64,000 nt of DNA, taken from contig NZ_JAUTBJ010000002.1 of assembly GCF_030819175.1 (NCBI RefSeq), positions 3,619,001 through 3,683,000 on the forward strand, given 5' to 3'. The position numbers and the translations under genes were made by a program. The stretch comes from Sphingomonas sp. SORGH_AS_0879 (GTDB lineage: Bacteria; Pseudomonadota; Alphaproteobacteria; Sphingomonadales; Sphingomonadaceae). A model generated the notes under the pieces. It saw nothing but the letters and a program-made list of their open reading frames with translations. It was not told where the DNA came from and searched no databases. Shown here one piece after another: positions 32,639 through 42,001 of this stretch (its first letter is position 1; the number at the start of each line of letters is the position of its first letter).

Positions 32639-35600
32639 GCCACGCCGTCCAGCATCGCCAGCACCGAATTGCGCCGCGTCCGCCACAGTCCCGCCTTGTG
32701 AAGCGCTACGAACCGCGCCTGCATCGCCGCGAGCGCCGCTGGGTTCGCCTGCGCCATGAAGTCGCGCACCGAATCCTGCGCCAGCGTCGCCTCCCAGTAC
32801 AGGTCGATCAGCGCGGCGGGCACTGCGTCCGCCAGATGCGCGAAACTGCCGAGATGGTCGAGCGTCGCGGCGATCTCCGCCGCGCCGCGAAAGCCATGCG
32901 CCATCATCCCCTCGACCCAGCGCGGGTTGGCGGCGCGGGCATGGACGGTGCGGGCGATTTCCTCGGCCAGCGTCCGCGCCTTGGGGTTGGCGGGGTCGCG
33001 CGTGTCGAGATGATAGAGCGAGGCCGCCCCCGCCCCCAGCGCCGCGCGCGCCGCCGCGAAGCCCGCCTGATGTGCGGCATAATCGGCGGCGAGCAGCAGG
33101 TCGCTTTCGGGCAGGTCGTGCAGGTGGACGAACGCCTGCGCCCCCGCCACCCGCGCGGCGATTCCGTCCGCATCGCGCCGGTCGCCATCGTCGAGCGCGG
33201 TCGCCGAGGCGGCGAGCCAGCTCTGCCCCGCCTCGATCCGCGCGGCTTCGTCATAGCCCGCATTCGGGTCCAGCCCGATGCCATAACGGCCCGGCGCGGG
33301 ACCATAGACGCGTGGGGTCGCCTGGCCGACATAGGGGTTCCAGCCCGGCTCTTCGTCGCGCTGGCCCAGCGCGCGGACCGCCTGCCCGAACAGCGCGACC
33401 AGATGGGGAAAGGCATCGCGGAACAGCCCCGACACGCGCAAGGTCACATCCACACGCGGCCGGTCGAAGCGCATCAGCGGCATCACCTCGAACCCCGTCA
33501 CCCGTTCGGAGCGGGGGTCCCAAGCCGGCTCGACCCCGATCAGGTGCAGCGCCATGGCGAACTCCTCGCCCGCGGTCCGCATCGTCGCCGAGCCCCAGAG
33601 ATCGACGATCAACGTACGGAGGTGATCGCCCTCGTCCTGCATATGGCGGCGGATCAGTTCTTCGGCGAGCTTGATTCCCTGAAGATGCGCCGCCCGGCTC
33701 GGCACCGCGCGCGGGTCGATGGCGTAGAGGTTACGCCCGGTCGGCAGCACATCGGCGCGGCCACGATAAGGCGACCCCGAAGGCCCCGCCGCGACACGCT
33801 TTCCGTTCAATCCGGCGAGCAACCCGGCCCGTTCGGCCACGCCTTGTTCGCCGCGCCCGAAGACGTGCAGCCCCTCGCCGAACTGGCTGTCCTTCACGTC
33901 GCACACGAACCCGTCGATCCGGGCGAGCGGATCCTCCGCCCCCGCCAGCCCCAAAGTCTCGCCCAGCCCGACGCTCTCCGCCTCCTCGGCGATGCTGGCG
34001 CGCAGCCGGTCGCGGCGCGCGGGGTCGAGGCCATCGGCATTGGCATATTCGTCGAGCAACGCCTCCAGCTGCCCCAGCCCCGCGCCAGTCCCGGCCTGCG
34101 CCAAAGCCGGGGGCACATGGCCGATCGTCACCGCCCCCAGCCGCCGCTTCGCCTGCGCCGCCTCGCCCGGATCGTTGACGATGAAGGGATAGAGGACCGG
34201 CCAGTCGCGCGTCAGCGCCTCGGGCCAGCAGGCATCGGACAGCGCCACCGCCTTGCCGGGCAACCACTCCAGCGTACCATGCGCGCCGACATGGACCAGC
34301 GCGTCGATCCCTTGCGCCCGCAGCCAGAGATAGAAGGCGACATAGGAATGGCGCGGGCAGCGGGAGAGATCGTGATAATCGTCGGCCCGCGCGTCTTGCC
34401 GCCCGCGCTCGGGCTGAAGCGCGACGATGGCCTTGCCCAGCGCGAGCGCGGGGAAATGGAAGGCGTCACCCTGAACCAAGGGATCATCCCCGACCGCGCC
34501 CCAGCTTTCCAGCAGGTCGGCGCGCAAGGGTTCGGGCAAGGCAGCCAGCGCTTCGCAATAGGCCGCGACCGGCCAGGCGATCCGGTTGGCGAGCAGGGCG
34601 GCGGGAAGATCGGCCTGCGTCTCCACATCATATCCGGCCTCGCGCAGATCGCTCAGGATCGCCTCCGTCGAGGCAAAGCCGTCCAGCCCGACCGCATGGG
34701 CAGCCTGCCAATCCTTGCCCGGATAGGTCGACAGGAGGATCGCCAGCCGCCGCTCCGCCGCCGGGGTCGCGGACAGCTTCGCCCAGCCCGCCACCTTGTC
34801 CACCACCGCCGCGATGCGTTCCGGCTCGGCGCGGTGGAGGCGTAGCGCCACGTCGAAATCGGGGTCGCGCGTCCCCGCCTGCTTGAAGCTGACCACGCCC
34901 GCGAAGAGGCGTCCGTCGATCTCCGGCAGGACGACATGCATGGCGAGGTCGGCGGGCGACAGGCCGCGTGGCGAGCCCTTCCAGCCCTCGCGATCGCTGG
35001 TGGCCAGCGCGACCTGGAACACCGGCATGCCCGCGCCGTCGAGCGGGGTGGTGTCATCCTCGCCCCGCGCGGAAAAGGCCGTGGCGTTGACGATGGCGAC
35101 GGGGGTGAGGGCCTTGGCCCAGCGCGCGATCCAGGGGCCTGCGCCCTCGGCTTTCAGCGAGGGGATGAACAGGGCGACGGGGTCGAAGCCGCGCTGGGTC
35201 AGAGCCGTGTGGAGGGCGGCGATGGGTTCCAGATCGGCGGCGGCGAGATAGGCGCGGTAGAAGACAATCAGGACGCGGGGGCGGGAGGATGTCAGCGGGG
35301 TTGCAGCGGGGCAGTGCAAAACGTCTGGGGTCCAACCACCAACCGGCGCCAATTCAAAGCCCCTCTCCCGGCAGGGGGAGGGGTTGGGGAGGGGCGAGGC
35401 CGCAGGCGACATCGCTTGGGGCGAGGGCCCTCCCCCATCCCCTCCCGCCTGCGGGAGGGGCGTGCTTGTGGCGAACGTACCAGCGAAAAGCCCCTCTCCC
35501 GGCAGGGGGAGGGGTTGGGGAAGGGCAAGAGCCACGGGTGACACTGTCGCCAACGCCGCCAAAGCCACCGCGGCCGCATCCGCCCCACCCGCATCGCACA

Positions 35601-36018
35601 GCACCGTCAACCGCCGCACCACCGCCTCGTCGACAGTGGATGCCGCCATCAACCGCCGGTCCTCGCGCCCATCCGCCGCCAGCACGGCGAGCGCGATACC
35701 CCGCTCGCGCGCCAGCCGTTCGACTTCGCGCAGGCCGTAATCCCAGTACGCCGCCCCGCCGATCAGCCGGATCAGGATCGCCTTCGCATGGACCAAAGTC
35801 CGCTCGACATAGGTGTCGACCGACAGCGGATGGACCAAAGCCGCCAGATTGGCGAGCCGCAGCGACCAGGGAAATCCCCCCGCCCGCCAGCCCGCCGCAA
35901 AGGCGCTGAGGTCGCTGTCCGAGAAGGACAGCACGACCACGTCGCCGGGGCGTTGCCCCAGATCCTGTGGAACCGCCTGTTCCTCCAGCCCATGGCTCTC
36001 GCGAAAGACGAGATGCAC
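32635..36018 (-). CDS. cobN: Cobaltochelatase subunit CobN with repeat-encoded insert
   Basis: CobN (1127 aa) is the large subunit of the ATP-dependent aerobic cobaltochelatase. Family landmarks include VLIVFYRAYLAAADLEP near residue 250, YPGKDWQAAHAVGLD, LVHVGAHGTLEWLPGKAVALSD, YPFIVNDPGEAAQAKRR, PTGRNLYAIDPRAVPSRAA and DVTLRVSGLFRDAFPH. Residues about 163-225, between the N-terminal part and the first chelatase motif, are low-complexity Pro/Gly sequence encoded by a genomic repeat. The reading frame stays open through it, and no family motif is interrupted. Partner subunits CobS and CobT (chelatase) are not in this window. The gene starts 5 bp after cobW. Confidence 0.95.
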   Translation of the reverse strand: MHLVFRESHGLEEQAVPQDLGQRPGDVVVLSFSDSDLSAFAAGWRAGGFPWSLRLANLAALVHPLSVDTYVERTLVHAKAILIRLIGGAAYWDYGLREVERLARERGIALAVLAADGREDRRLMAASTVDEAVVRRLTVLCDAGGADAAAVALAALATVSPVALALPQPLPLPGEGLFAGTFATSTPLPQAGGDGGGPSPQAMSPAASPLPNPSPCRERGFELAPVGGWTPDVLHCPAATPLTSSRPRVLIVFYRAYLAAADLEPIAALHTALTQRGFDPVALFIPSLKAEGAGPWIARWAKALTPVAIVNATAFSARGEDDTTPLDGAGMPVFQVALATSDREGWKGSPRGLSPADLAMHVVLPEIDGRLFAGVVSFKQAGTRDPDFDVALRLHRAEPERIAAVVDKVAGWAKLSATPAAERRLAILLSTYPGKDWQAAHAVGLDGFASTEAILSDLREAGYDVETQADLPAALLANRIAWPVAAYCEALAALPEPLRADLLESWGAVGDDPLVQGDAFHFPALALGKAIVALQPERGRQDARADDYHDLSRCPRHSYVAFYLWLRAQGIDALVHVGAHGTLEWLPGKAVALSDACWPEALTRDWPVLYPFIVNDPGEAAQAKRRLGAVTIGHVPPALAQAGTGAGLGQLEALLDEYANADGLDPARRDRLRASIAEEAESVGLGETLGLAGAEDPLARIDGFVCDVKDSQFGEGLHVFGRGEQGVAERAGLLAGLNGKRVAAGPSGSPYRGRADVLPTGRNLYAIDPRAVPSRAAHLQGIKLAEELIRRHMQDEGDHLRTLIVDLWGSATMRTAGEEFAMALHLIGVEPAWDPRSERVTGFEVMPLMRFDRPRVDVTLRVSGLFRDAFPHLVALFGQAVRALGQRDEEPGWNPYVGQATPRVYGPAPGRYGIGLDPNAGYDEAARIEAGQSWLAASATALDDGDRRDADGIAARVAGAQAFVHLHDLPESDLLLAADYAAHQAGFAAARAALGAGAASLYHLDTRDPANPKARTLAEEIARTVHARAANPRWVEGMMAHGFRGAAEIAATLDHLGSFAHLADAVPAALIDLYWEATLAQDSVRDFMAQANPAALAAMQARFVALHKAGLWRTRRNSVLAMLDGVA
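35356..35526. repeat. B-A-B repeat inserted inside cobN
   Basis: Two direct copies of unit B, each containing the palindrome CCCCTCTCCCGGCAGGGGGA, start at 35356 and 35487. Unit A, with the palindrome CCCCTCCCGCCTGCGGGAGG, lies between them from 35427. The A-to-B spacing of about 60 bp equals that at 23488-23591. The B copies are 131 bp apart, not a multiple of three, so cobN reads them in different frames: one as ALPQPLPLPGEGLF and the other as PLPNPSPCRERGF. Confidence 0.9.
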
Positions 36019-36023
36019 CGCGT

Positions 36024-37061
36024 TCAGCCCTTCAGCACGGCCTCGATCGCAGGCCGGTCGATCCGGTCATGCTCGGCGATGACGACAAGCTGCGTGCCGC
36101 GCGGCTCGCCAGCGCCCCAGGGTCGGTCGTAAGTGGTCCGCACCCGGCGACCGACCGCCTGGACCAGCAAACGCATCGGCTTGCCCGCGACCGCCGCATA
36201 GCCCTTCACGCGCAGGATATCCTGCTGTTCGGCCAGCGTGACGATGCGCGCGGCGATCACTTCGGGGCTATCCACCTCGCCCAGCATCACCGAGATGCTG
36301 TCGAAATCGTCATGCTCGTGATCGTCCGCGCCGTCATGGTGCGAAGGGCGCGCGGCGATGTCGTCCTCGGCGGCGGCTTCCAGCCCCAGCACGATCTCGG
36401 CGGAGACGATACCGTCCACCGCCTCGACCATCGGCAGCGGGCGGGGGGCTTCGGCGGCGATGATTTCGCGCGCCCTGGCGACGCCTTCCGGCCCGGCGAG
36501 ATCGGCCTTGGTCAGGAGGACAAGGTCGGCACAGGCCAACTGGTCCTCGAACACTTCCGACAGCGGCGTTTCATGGTCGAGGCTGGGATCGGCGGCGCGC
36601 TGGGCCTCCACCGCGTCCAGATCGGGGGCGAAGCGGCCCGCAGCCACGGCCTCCGCATCCGCCAGCGCCACCACGCCGTCCACCGTGATCCGCGAGCGGA
36701 TGGCGGGCCAGTCGAACGCCTTGAGCAGCGGCTTGGGCAGCGCCAGCCCCGACGTCTCGATCAGGATATGATCCGGGCGCGGCTCCATCGCCAGCAGCTT
36801 TTCGACCGTCGGGATGAAGTCGTCGGCGACGGTGCAGCAGATGCAGCCATTGGCCAGTTCGACGATATTCTCCGCCGGGCAGTCGGGAATCGCGCAGCTT
36901 TGCAGGATGTCGCCATCGACGCCCAACGTGCCGAACTCGTTGACCACCACCGCCAGGCGACGGCCGCCCGCGTTGCGGATCAGATGGCTGATAAGCGTGG
37001 TCTTGCCCGCGCCCAGAAAGCCGGTGACGATGGTGACGGGAACCTTGGAAAGGTCGCGCAT
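36024..37061 (-). CDS. cobW: CobW-type GTPase metallochaperone
   Basis: A G3E-family GTPase (345 aa) thought to deliver cobalt to the cobaltochelatase. Walker A is TGFLGAGKTTLISHL, the metal-binding CxCC motif is in NGCICCTVADD, and further G motifs are VVVNEFGTLGVDG, ILIETSGLALP and LLTKADL. A His/Asp-rich loop (SHHDGADDHEHDD) precedes the C-terminal CobW domain. The ATG at 37061 gives MRDLSKVPVTIVTGF. It is the first gene after the riboswitch at 37250-37424. Confidence 0.95.
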   Translation of the reverse strand: MRDLSKVPVTIVTGFLGAGKTTLISHLIRNAGGRRLAVVVNEFGTLGVDGDILQSCAIPDCPAENIVELANGCICCTVADDFIPTVEKLLAMEPRPDHILIETSGLALPKPLLKAFDWPAIRSRITVDGVVALADAEAVAAGRFAPDLDAVEAQRAADPSLDHETPLSEVFEDQLACADLVLLTKADLAGPEGVARAREIIAAEAPRPLPMVEAVDGIVSAEIVLGLEAAAEDDIAARPSHHDGADDHEHDDFDSISVMLGEVDSPEVIAARIVTLAEQQDILRVKGYAAVAGKPMRLLVQAVGRRVRTTYDRPWGAGEPRGTQLVVIAEHDRIDRPAIEAVLKG

Positions 37062-37249
37062 AGTGTTTCTCCGACGCGCCGGACGAGCGAGCGCGGACGG
37101 GACCCATCGCCGGAGCGGTGACGAACGGGCGCTGTCGAATGCGTCCGCCCCGCTTGTCGGCGACCGATGCGGCCCCGGCCGCATGGCTTCGTCGCTCCCC
37201 GACGGAGAACCGTGCCCCGACCATCCCCTGGGTCCAGGCAAGAGCGACC

Positions 37250-37424
37250 ATGACGCCGGCAGGTCTCCTGGCTCGCGGGTCGAAGCAAGGGGATGCGCCT
37301 TCCCGGATCACTCCAGTGGCCGTGCCTCAATGGGCACCAGCATCGCTCGCTCACCGCTTACAGTTGCAGGGACAGCCGGGGATTTGCACCCCATTCCCGT
37401 TTGAAGCCCTTGCGGGCACCGGCG
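37250..37424 (-). promoter_or_regulatory. Cobalamin riboswitch upstream of cobW
   Basis: On the minus strand the blocks GGTGCCCGC, AAACGGGAAT, GGTGCAAATCCCCGGCTG, CCTGCAACTGTAAGCGGTG and the B12 box GCCAGGAGACCTGCC (37272-37258) appear in canonical order. It lies about 190 bp upstream of the cobW ATG, between the transporter gene and cobW. It should control the whole cobW-cobN-cobG minus-strand array in response to adenosylcobalamin. Confidence 0.94.
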
Positions 37425-37460
37425 CGATCTTCGGAGACTTTCGCCCCCGATGTGCGGCAT

Positions 37461-38532
37461 TTATCCCGCCGCGCCGGGCTTGGCAATTCGCGCCTCCATC
37501 GCCGCGAACCCGCGCCAGCGATAGAGGAGGAAACTCGCGCCCCAGCACAGAACGAACAGCCCGACGATCGCAAAGCCCAGCACGTTGAAATGCTCGGACA
37601 GCGCGCCCGCATAACGGAACGGCCCCGCCGTCCAGCCGAACCGCTCGGCCAGCAGGGCGGTCGCCTGAATCCCCCCGATCACCAGCGCCACCAAGGCAGA
37701 AACCAGCGTGATCGTCATATTATAGTAGAGCTTGCGCAGCGGATGAACGAACGCCCACTCATAGGCCCCCAGCATCACCAGCCCGTCGGCGGTGTCGATC
37801 AACGCCATGCCGACCGCGAACAGCACAGGGAAGACCAGGATCGTCGCCAGCGACACGCCATCGGCGGCATGTGCCCCGGAAAGCCCCAGAATGGCCACCT
37901 CGGTCGCGGTGTCGAAGCCCAGCCCGAACAGAAAGCCGAGCGGGGCCATATGCCAGCTTCGCCGGATCAGGCGGAACAGCGGGCGGAACAGCCGCGACAG
38001 CGGCCCCTGTCCGGAAACACAGCATGTCGGCGTCGGCCTCCGCCATCGGCTCGCCGCGCGCCACCCGGCGGAACCGGGTCCAGACGTCGCGCAGGATGAT
38101 GAGGTTCATGATCGCGATGGCGAACAGGAAACTGGCCGAGACGATGGTGGCGATGGTTCCGCCGCTCTGCCCGAACGCCTCGAAATCGGCGAGCGTGCTG
38201 GCGGCGAGCGCCACCGTGGTCGCCGCGATCAGTACGATGGCGGAATGGCCGATCGCGAACCACAGGCCGACCGCGATGGGTCGCTGGCCATCCTGCATCA
38301 GCTTGCGGGTGACATTGTCGATGGCGGCGATGTGATCGGCATCGACCGCGTGGCGCAGCCCCAGGCTATAGGCGAGCAGGGCGGTGCCCAGCATCAGGCT
38401 GTTGCCCGCGAACACGCCCAGCGCCCAGCCCCAGACGGCGATATTGACGATAATCAGCGCGCCCATCAACAGCGCGACCCGCTTTTTCAGCGGCGACCGG
38501 GCGCGGGGCGCTCCGGCAGGATGGTCGGACAT
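37461..38532 (-). pseudogene. NiCoT cobalt/nickel transporter with apparent frameshift
   Basis: The gene encodes a NiCoT/HoxN-type permease for Co2+ or Ni2+. The first part (start ATG 38532) contains the signature LRHAVDADHIAAIDNVTRK and runs to MLCFRTG. The second part, in the next frame, continues PLSRLFRPLFRLIRRSWHM and GFLFGLGFDTATEVAILG to the stop at 37461. The frames join at a run of four C (38004-38007, GGGG on the coding strand). Removing one base there restores a full-length product of about 356 aa. As it stands, translation stops in the wrong frame at 37759. This is either a sequencing error, a recent mutation or phase variation. A riboswitch precedes it. Confidence 0.9.
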
Positions 38533-38707
38533 GGGTGATACCCCTGGCGTCATTGCGACAAAGGCCGAACTCCGCGATCGCGGTCGCCATCCCGCCCCAC
38601 GGACGCACGCCGGGCAAGATGGCCGATTCGTATCGGCCGATGGGCGTCGCTCGCATGATACAATATATCCTGGCCATGACCATCCCCTGGATCGCGGCAA
38701 GAGCGAC

Positions 38708-38886
38708 TCGCACCGGCAGGTCTCCTGGCTTGCGGGTCGAAGCGTCGGCGATGCGGCCTTCCCGGATGGCTCCAGTGGCTGTTCCCCGTTGGCAGGAACC
38801 GGCATCGCTCGCTCACCGCTTACAGTTGCAGGGACAGCTATGGATTTGCACCATATTCCCGTTTCAAGCCCCGAAGGGCACCGGCG
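38708..38886 (-). promoter_or_regulatory. Cobalamin riboswitch upstream of the NiCoT transporter
   Basis: On the minus strand the order GGTGCCCTTC, AAACGGGAAT, GGTGCAAATCCATAGCTG, CCTGCAACTGTAAGCGGTG and the B12 box GCCAGGAGACCTGCC (38729-38715) matches the cobalamin riboswitch. It is highly similar in its core to the copy at 37250-37424, suggesting duplication. It ends about 175 bp before the transporter start, implying that cobalt uptake is repressed when cobalamin is sufficient. Confidence 0.94.
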
Positions 38887-38997
38887 CGAAAGACCGGTCT
38901 GGGCTGAAAGCCCGTTCCGGTCGTCATGGGGATAGTCTGCGGCGGATGGAGGCGCAAACGGCTTTATCCGGCGGCGCGCGCGGCTTAATCGACATCC

Positions 38998-39570
38998 ATG
39001 ATAAGGAAAGCGATGCGCCGATGGACACCGGTGGCGGCCTGTCTGGTCGCGGCCTGCTCCGGCGGGAACTACCGGCCGGTCAGCGACTATCCGGTGCGGA
39101 TCGGCAAGCCCTATTCGGTGCGCGGCGTCACCTATGTCCCCGCCGAGGACGCGACCTATGACATGTTGGGCTATGCCAGTTGGTATGGCGGCGAATCGGG
39201 CAAGCGCACCGCGAATGGCGAACGCTTCCGCCCCGGCTGGGCGACGGCGGCGCATACCACTTTGCCGCTGCCCAGCTATGTCGAGGTGACGGCGCTGGAC
39301 ACCGGGCGGCGGATCATCGTGCGGATCAACGATCGCGGGCCGTTCGCCGGATCGTCGCGGATCATCGACCTGTCGCGCGGCGCGGCGGAGCAACTGGGCC
39401 TGCGCGCGGTGGGCAAGGCGGCGGTGCGGGTCCGGCGGGTCGAGCCGGACGAAAAGGACCGCGAACGCCTGCGCCACGGCAAGGCGGCTCGGCCATTACC
39501 TCCGGTATCGGATGCGGTGCGGGCGAATTTGCTGTCGCAGATCGCGGCGGCCGGGATGACGGTGCGGTAA
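38998..39570 (+). CDS. rlpA: RlpA-like septal ring lipoprotein
   Basis: A 190-aa lipoprotein with a lipobox ending at Cys20 (ACLVAAC) and a double-psi beta-barrel domain: GYASWYGGESGKRTANGERF, ATAAHTTLPLPSYVEVT and VRINDRGPF followed by RIIDLSRGAAEQLG. RlpA proteins are lytic transglycosylases acting on denuded peptidoglycan at the septum. There is no SPOR domain, so septal targeting by that route is absent. ATG 38998 is used; ATG 39013 also leaves a signal sequence. Confidence 0.88.
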   Translation: MIRKAMRRWTPVAACLVAACSGGNYRPVSDYPVRIGKPYSVRGVTYVPAEDATYDMLGYASWYGGESGKRTANGERFRPGWATAAHTTLPLPSYVEVTALDTGRRIIVRINDRGPFAGSSRIIDLSRGAAEQLGLRAVGKAAVRVRRVEPDEKDRERLRHGKAARPLPPVSDAVRANLLSQIAAAGMTVR

Positions 39571-39576
39571 CCCATT

Positions 39577-39701
39577 CCTCCCTGCGCGAGAGCGCGGGGA
39601 GGGGGACCGCCGCGAAGCGGTGGTGGAGGGGCATTCGCCCCCGCCCCTCCACCATTCGGCTGACGCCGAGCGGTTCCCCTCCCCAAGCAAGCTTGGGGAG
39701 G
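39577..39701. repeat. Interspersed GC-rich inverted repeat (family C)
   Basis: The left palindrome is built from CCTCCC and GGGGAGG around GCGCGAGAGCGC, and the right one is CCTCCCCAAGCAAGCTTGGG. Between them is the dyad ACCGCCGCGAAGCGGTGG, which also occurs in the copy at 46482-46594. It lies just after the rlpA stop and just beyond the 3' end of the convergent tRNA-Pro gene. Confidence 0.8.
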
Positions 39702-39768
39702 ATAGAGCACAACGAAAAAAGCGGGCTTCCGCCCGCTCCGCCGTCATCCGCCCATGTAGGAAGAAGAT

Positions 39769-39845
39769 TGGTCGGGGCGACAGGATTCGAACCTGCGACC
39801 CCCACACCCCCAGTGTGATGCGCTACCAGGCTGCGCTACGCCCCG
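39769..39845 (-). tRNA. tRNA-Pro (anticodon GGG)
   Basis: The minus strand folds as a 77-nt tRNA. The acceptor stem CGGGGCG pairs with CGCCCCG, followed by discriminator A and an encoded CCA. The D-arm is GCGCAGCCTGGTAGCGC, the anticodon loop CTGGGGG is closed by TCACA/TGTGG, and the T-arm contains GGTTCGAATCC. The anticodon is GGG, reading CCC and CCU. The C1 acceptor base and the GCCTGGTAGC D-loop are typical of bacterial tRNA-Pro. Confidence 0.96.
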
Positions 39846-40037
39846 ACCGAGCGGCGGCCTCTAGGCGGGTTTTCCGTGGGATGCAAGCCTTGATGTTGCA
39901 ATGGTGCCGACACCACATCCGGCTCTCCATTGCGCCTGTCCGCCTGCGATGGTAGCGGGCAGGCTATCCGACATGGGGGCTTGTCGATCGTCATCGGTCG
40001 GCCGGTGCCCGTGCCCATTCAGCATAGACGGGTCCGA

Positions 40038-40373
40038 ATGTTCATTCCCTTCACCGCCCAGGCAACCACCGGGGCCGCCGCGTCCAGCGGCGCCGCCTCG
40101 TTCCTCAGCCTCGCGCCGCTGCTCCTCGTCTTCGTCGTCTTCTATTTCCTGATGATCCGCCCGCAACAGCGCCGGATGAAGACGCTGCAAGCGGCGGTCG
40201 AGGGGGTCAAGAAGGGCGATCAGGTCACCACGGCGGGCGGCATCGTCGGCAAGGTGACCCGCGTCGAGGACACGCTGGTCGAGGTCGAGATCGCCCCCAA
40301 TGTCCGCGTCCGCGTGGTCAAGGCGACGCTGACCGACGTGGTCGATCCCACGGCCAAGCCCGCGAACGACTGA
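40038..40373 (+). CDS. yajC: Preprotein translocase subunit YajC
   Basis: YajC (111 aa) is a single-pass membrane partner of SecDF. One hydrophobic segment, LAPLLLVFVVFYFLMIRPQQ, is followed by QRRMKTLQAAVEGVKKGDQV and TTAGGIVGKVTRVED, the hallmark of the family. It is 7 bp upstream of secD. The ATG at 40038 (MFIPFTAQ) is chosen because upstream in-frame sequence is not family-like. Confidence 0.96.
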   Translation: MFIPFTAQATTGAAASSGAASFLSLAPLLLVFVVFYFLMIRPQQRRMKTLQAAVEGVKKGDQVTTAGGIVGKVTRVEDTLVEVEIAPNVRVRVVKATLTDVVDPTAKPAND

Positions 40374-40380
40374 TCCACCG

Positions 40381-41985
40381 ATGCTGGATTTCCCCCGCTG
40401 GAAGGTCGCTTCCATCGTCGCGCTGCTGGCGGCCCTGTGCCTGCTGGCGATCCCGAGCTTCCTGCCCGAGAGCATGACCGACAAATGGGGGGCGATCCCC
40501 CATCCGCGCGTCAACAAGGGCCTCGACCTGGCGGGCGGCAGCTATCTGCTGCTGGAGGCGGACACCGCCGACCTCGCCAATACCCGGCTGGAGACGATGC
40601 GCGATCAGGTCGCGGCCGAGATGCGGCGCGGCAATCCGCGTATCGACATCGGTGACATCTCGGTCCGTGGCGGCCAGCTCAGCTTCATGCTGCGCGACCC
40701 GTCCCAGGTCGATGCGGCGCGCGAGCGGCTGCTGACGATCACCGGCGGCGGGGCGGGCATGACCGGCCAGCGCGAATGGGATATTCAGGTCGTCGACACC
40801 TCGCGCTTCGTCCTGAAGCCGACCCAGGCCGGACTGACCCAGGCGGTCGATACCGCGATGAAGACCGCGACCGAGGTCGTGCGTCGCCGCATCGACGCGC
40901 TGGGCACCAAGGAGCCCACCATCCTCCAGCAAGGCTCCAACCGCATCGTGGTGCAGGTGCCCGGCCTGCAAAATCCGCAGGCGCTGAAAGACCTGATCGG
41001 CAAGACCGCCAAGCTGGAATTCAAGCTGGTCGACACCACCGCCAACCCGGTCGAAGTGGTCAAGGGCAATGCCCCCGCCGGCAGCCAAGTCCTGCCCTAT
41101 CCCGGCAACCCGCTGGGCGCGCCGGTGATCGCGGTGAAGCGCCCCGTCATCATCTCGGGCGACCAGTTGATCGACGCGCAACAGACCTTCGACCAGCAGA
41201 CCAACGCGCCGCAGGTGGCGATTACCTTCGACGCGCAGGGCGGCCGCAAGTTCGCGCGGATCACGCAGGAAAATACCGGCAAGCCCTTCGCGATCATCCT
41301 CGACGGCCAGGTGCTGTCGGCCCCCAACATCAACGAACCGATCCTCGGCGGTCGCGCCCAGATCAGCGGCAACTTCACCGTCGATACCGCCAACCAGCTT
41401 GCCATCTCGCTGCGTTCGGGCAAGCTGCCGATCGACCTGAAGGTCGTCGAGGAACGCACCGTCGGTCCTGACCTGGGCGCCGACTCGATCCGCGCGGGCA
41501 TTCTCGCCTCGGCGATCGCGGCGGTCGCGGTGATCGTCTTCATGACCCTCACCTATGGCCGGTTCGGCATCTATGCGAACATCGCGGTCGTCATCAACGT
41601 GCTGGTCATCCTGGCCGTCATGGCGATGCTCAACGCGACGCTGACCCTGCCGGGTATCGCGGGCTTCATCCTGACCATCGGCACCGCGGTCGACGCCAAT
41701 GTACTGATCAACGAGCGGATTCGCGAAGAGCGACGGCGCGGGCGCAACGTCGTCCAGGCGGTCGAACTGGGTTACAAGGAAGCCAGCCGCACCATTTTCG
41801 AGGCGAACGTGACCCACGCCATCTCGGGCGTCATCATGCTCGTGCTCGGCTCGGGCCCGGTGAAGGGCTTCGCGGTCGTGCTGCTGATCGGCATCGTGAC
41901 CAGCGTGTTCACCGCCGTTACCTTCACGCGGATGCTCGTGGCGCTCTGGTTGCGCCGCGAAAAGCCCAAGACCATCAACATTTGA
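40381..41985 (+). CDS. secD: Protein translocase subunit SecD
   Basis: SecD (534 aa) uses the proton-motive force to aid protein release on the periplasmic side of SecYEG. It has an N-terminal membrane segment, KGLDLAGGSYLLLEAD, the large periplasmic P1 domain, then GGRAQISGNF, VEERTVGPDLGADSIRAG and five C-terminal helices containing GIAGFILTIGTAVDANVLINERIREE. The SecD/SecF pair is separate rather than fused. Confidence 0.97.
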   Translation: MLDFPRWKVASIVALLAALCLLAIPSFLPESMTDKWGAIPHPRVNKGLDLAGGSYLLLEADTADLANTRLETMRDQVAAEMRRGNPRIDIGDISVRGGQLSFMLRDPSQVDAARERLLTITGGGAGMTGQREWDIQVVDTSRFVLKPTQAGLTQAVDTAMKTATEVVRRRIDALGTKEPTILQQGSNRIVVQVPGLQNPQALKDLIGKTAKLEFKLVDTTANPVEVVKGNAPAGSQVLPYPGNPLGAPVIAVKRPVIISGDQLIDAQQTFDQQTNAPQVAITFDAQGGRKFARITQENTGKPFAIILDGQVLSAPNINEPILGGRAQISGNFTVDTANQLAISLRSGKLPIDLKVVEERTVGPDLGADSIRAGILASAIAAVAVIVFMTLTYGRFGIYANIAVVINVLVILAVMAMLNATLTLPGIAGFILTIGTAVDANVLINERIREERRRGRNVVQAVELGYKEASRTIFEANVTHAISGVIMLVLGSGPVKGFAVVLLIGIVTSVFTAVTFTRMLVALWLRREKPKTINI

Positions 41986-42001
41986 GGCAGGAGAACAGAT
42001 C

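Noticed and set aside
35356..35526. CRISPR array, suggested by repeated GC-rich units inside cobN
   Set aside because: There are only two B units and one A unit, all palindromic, without regular spacers or nearby cas genes.
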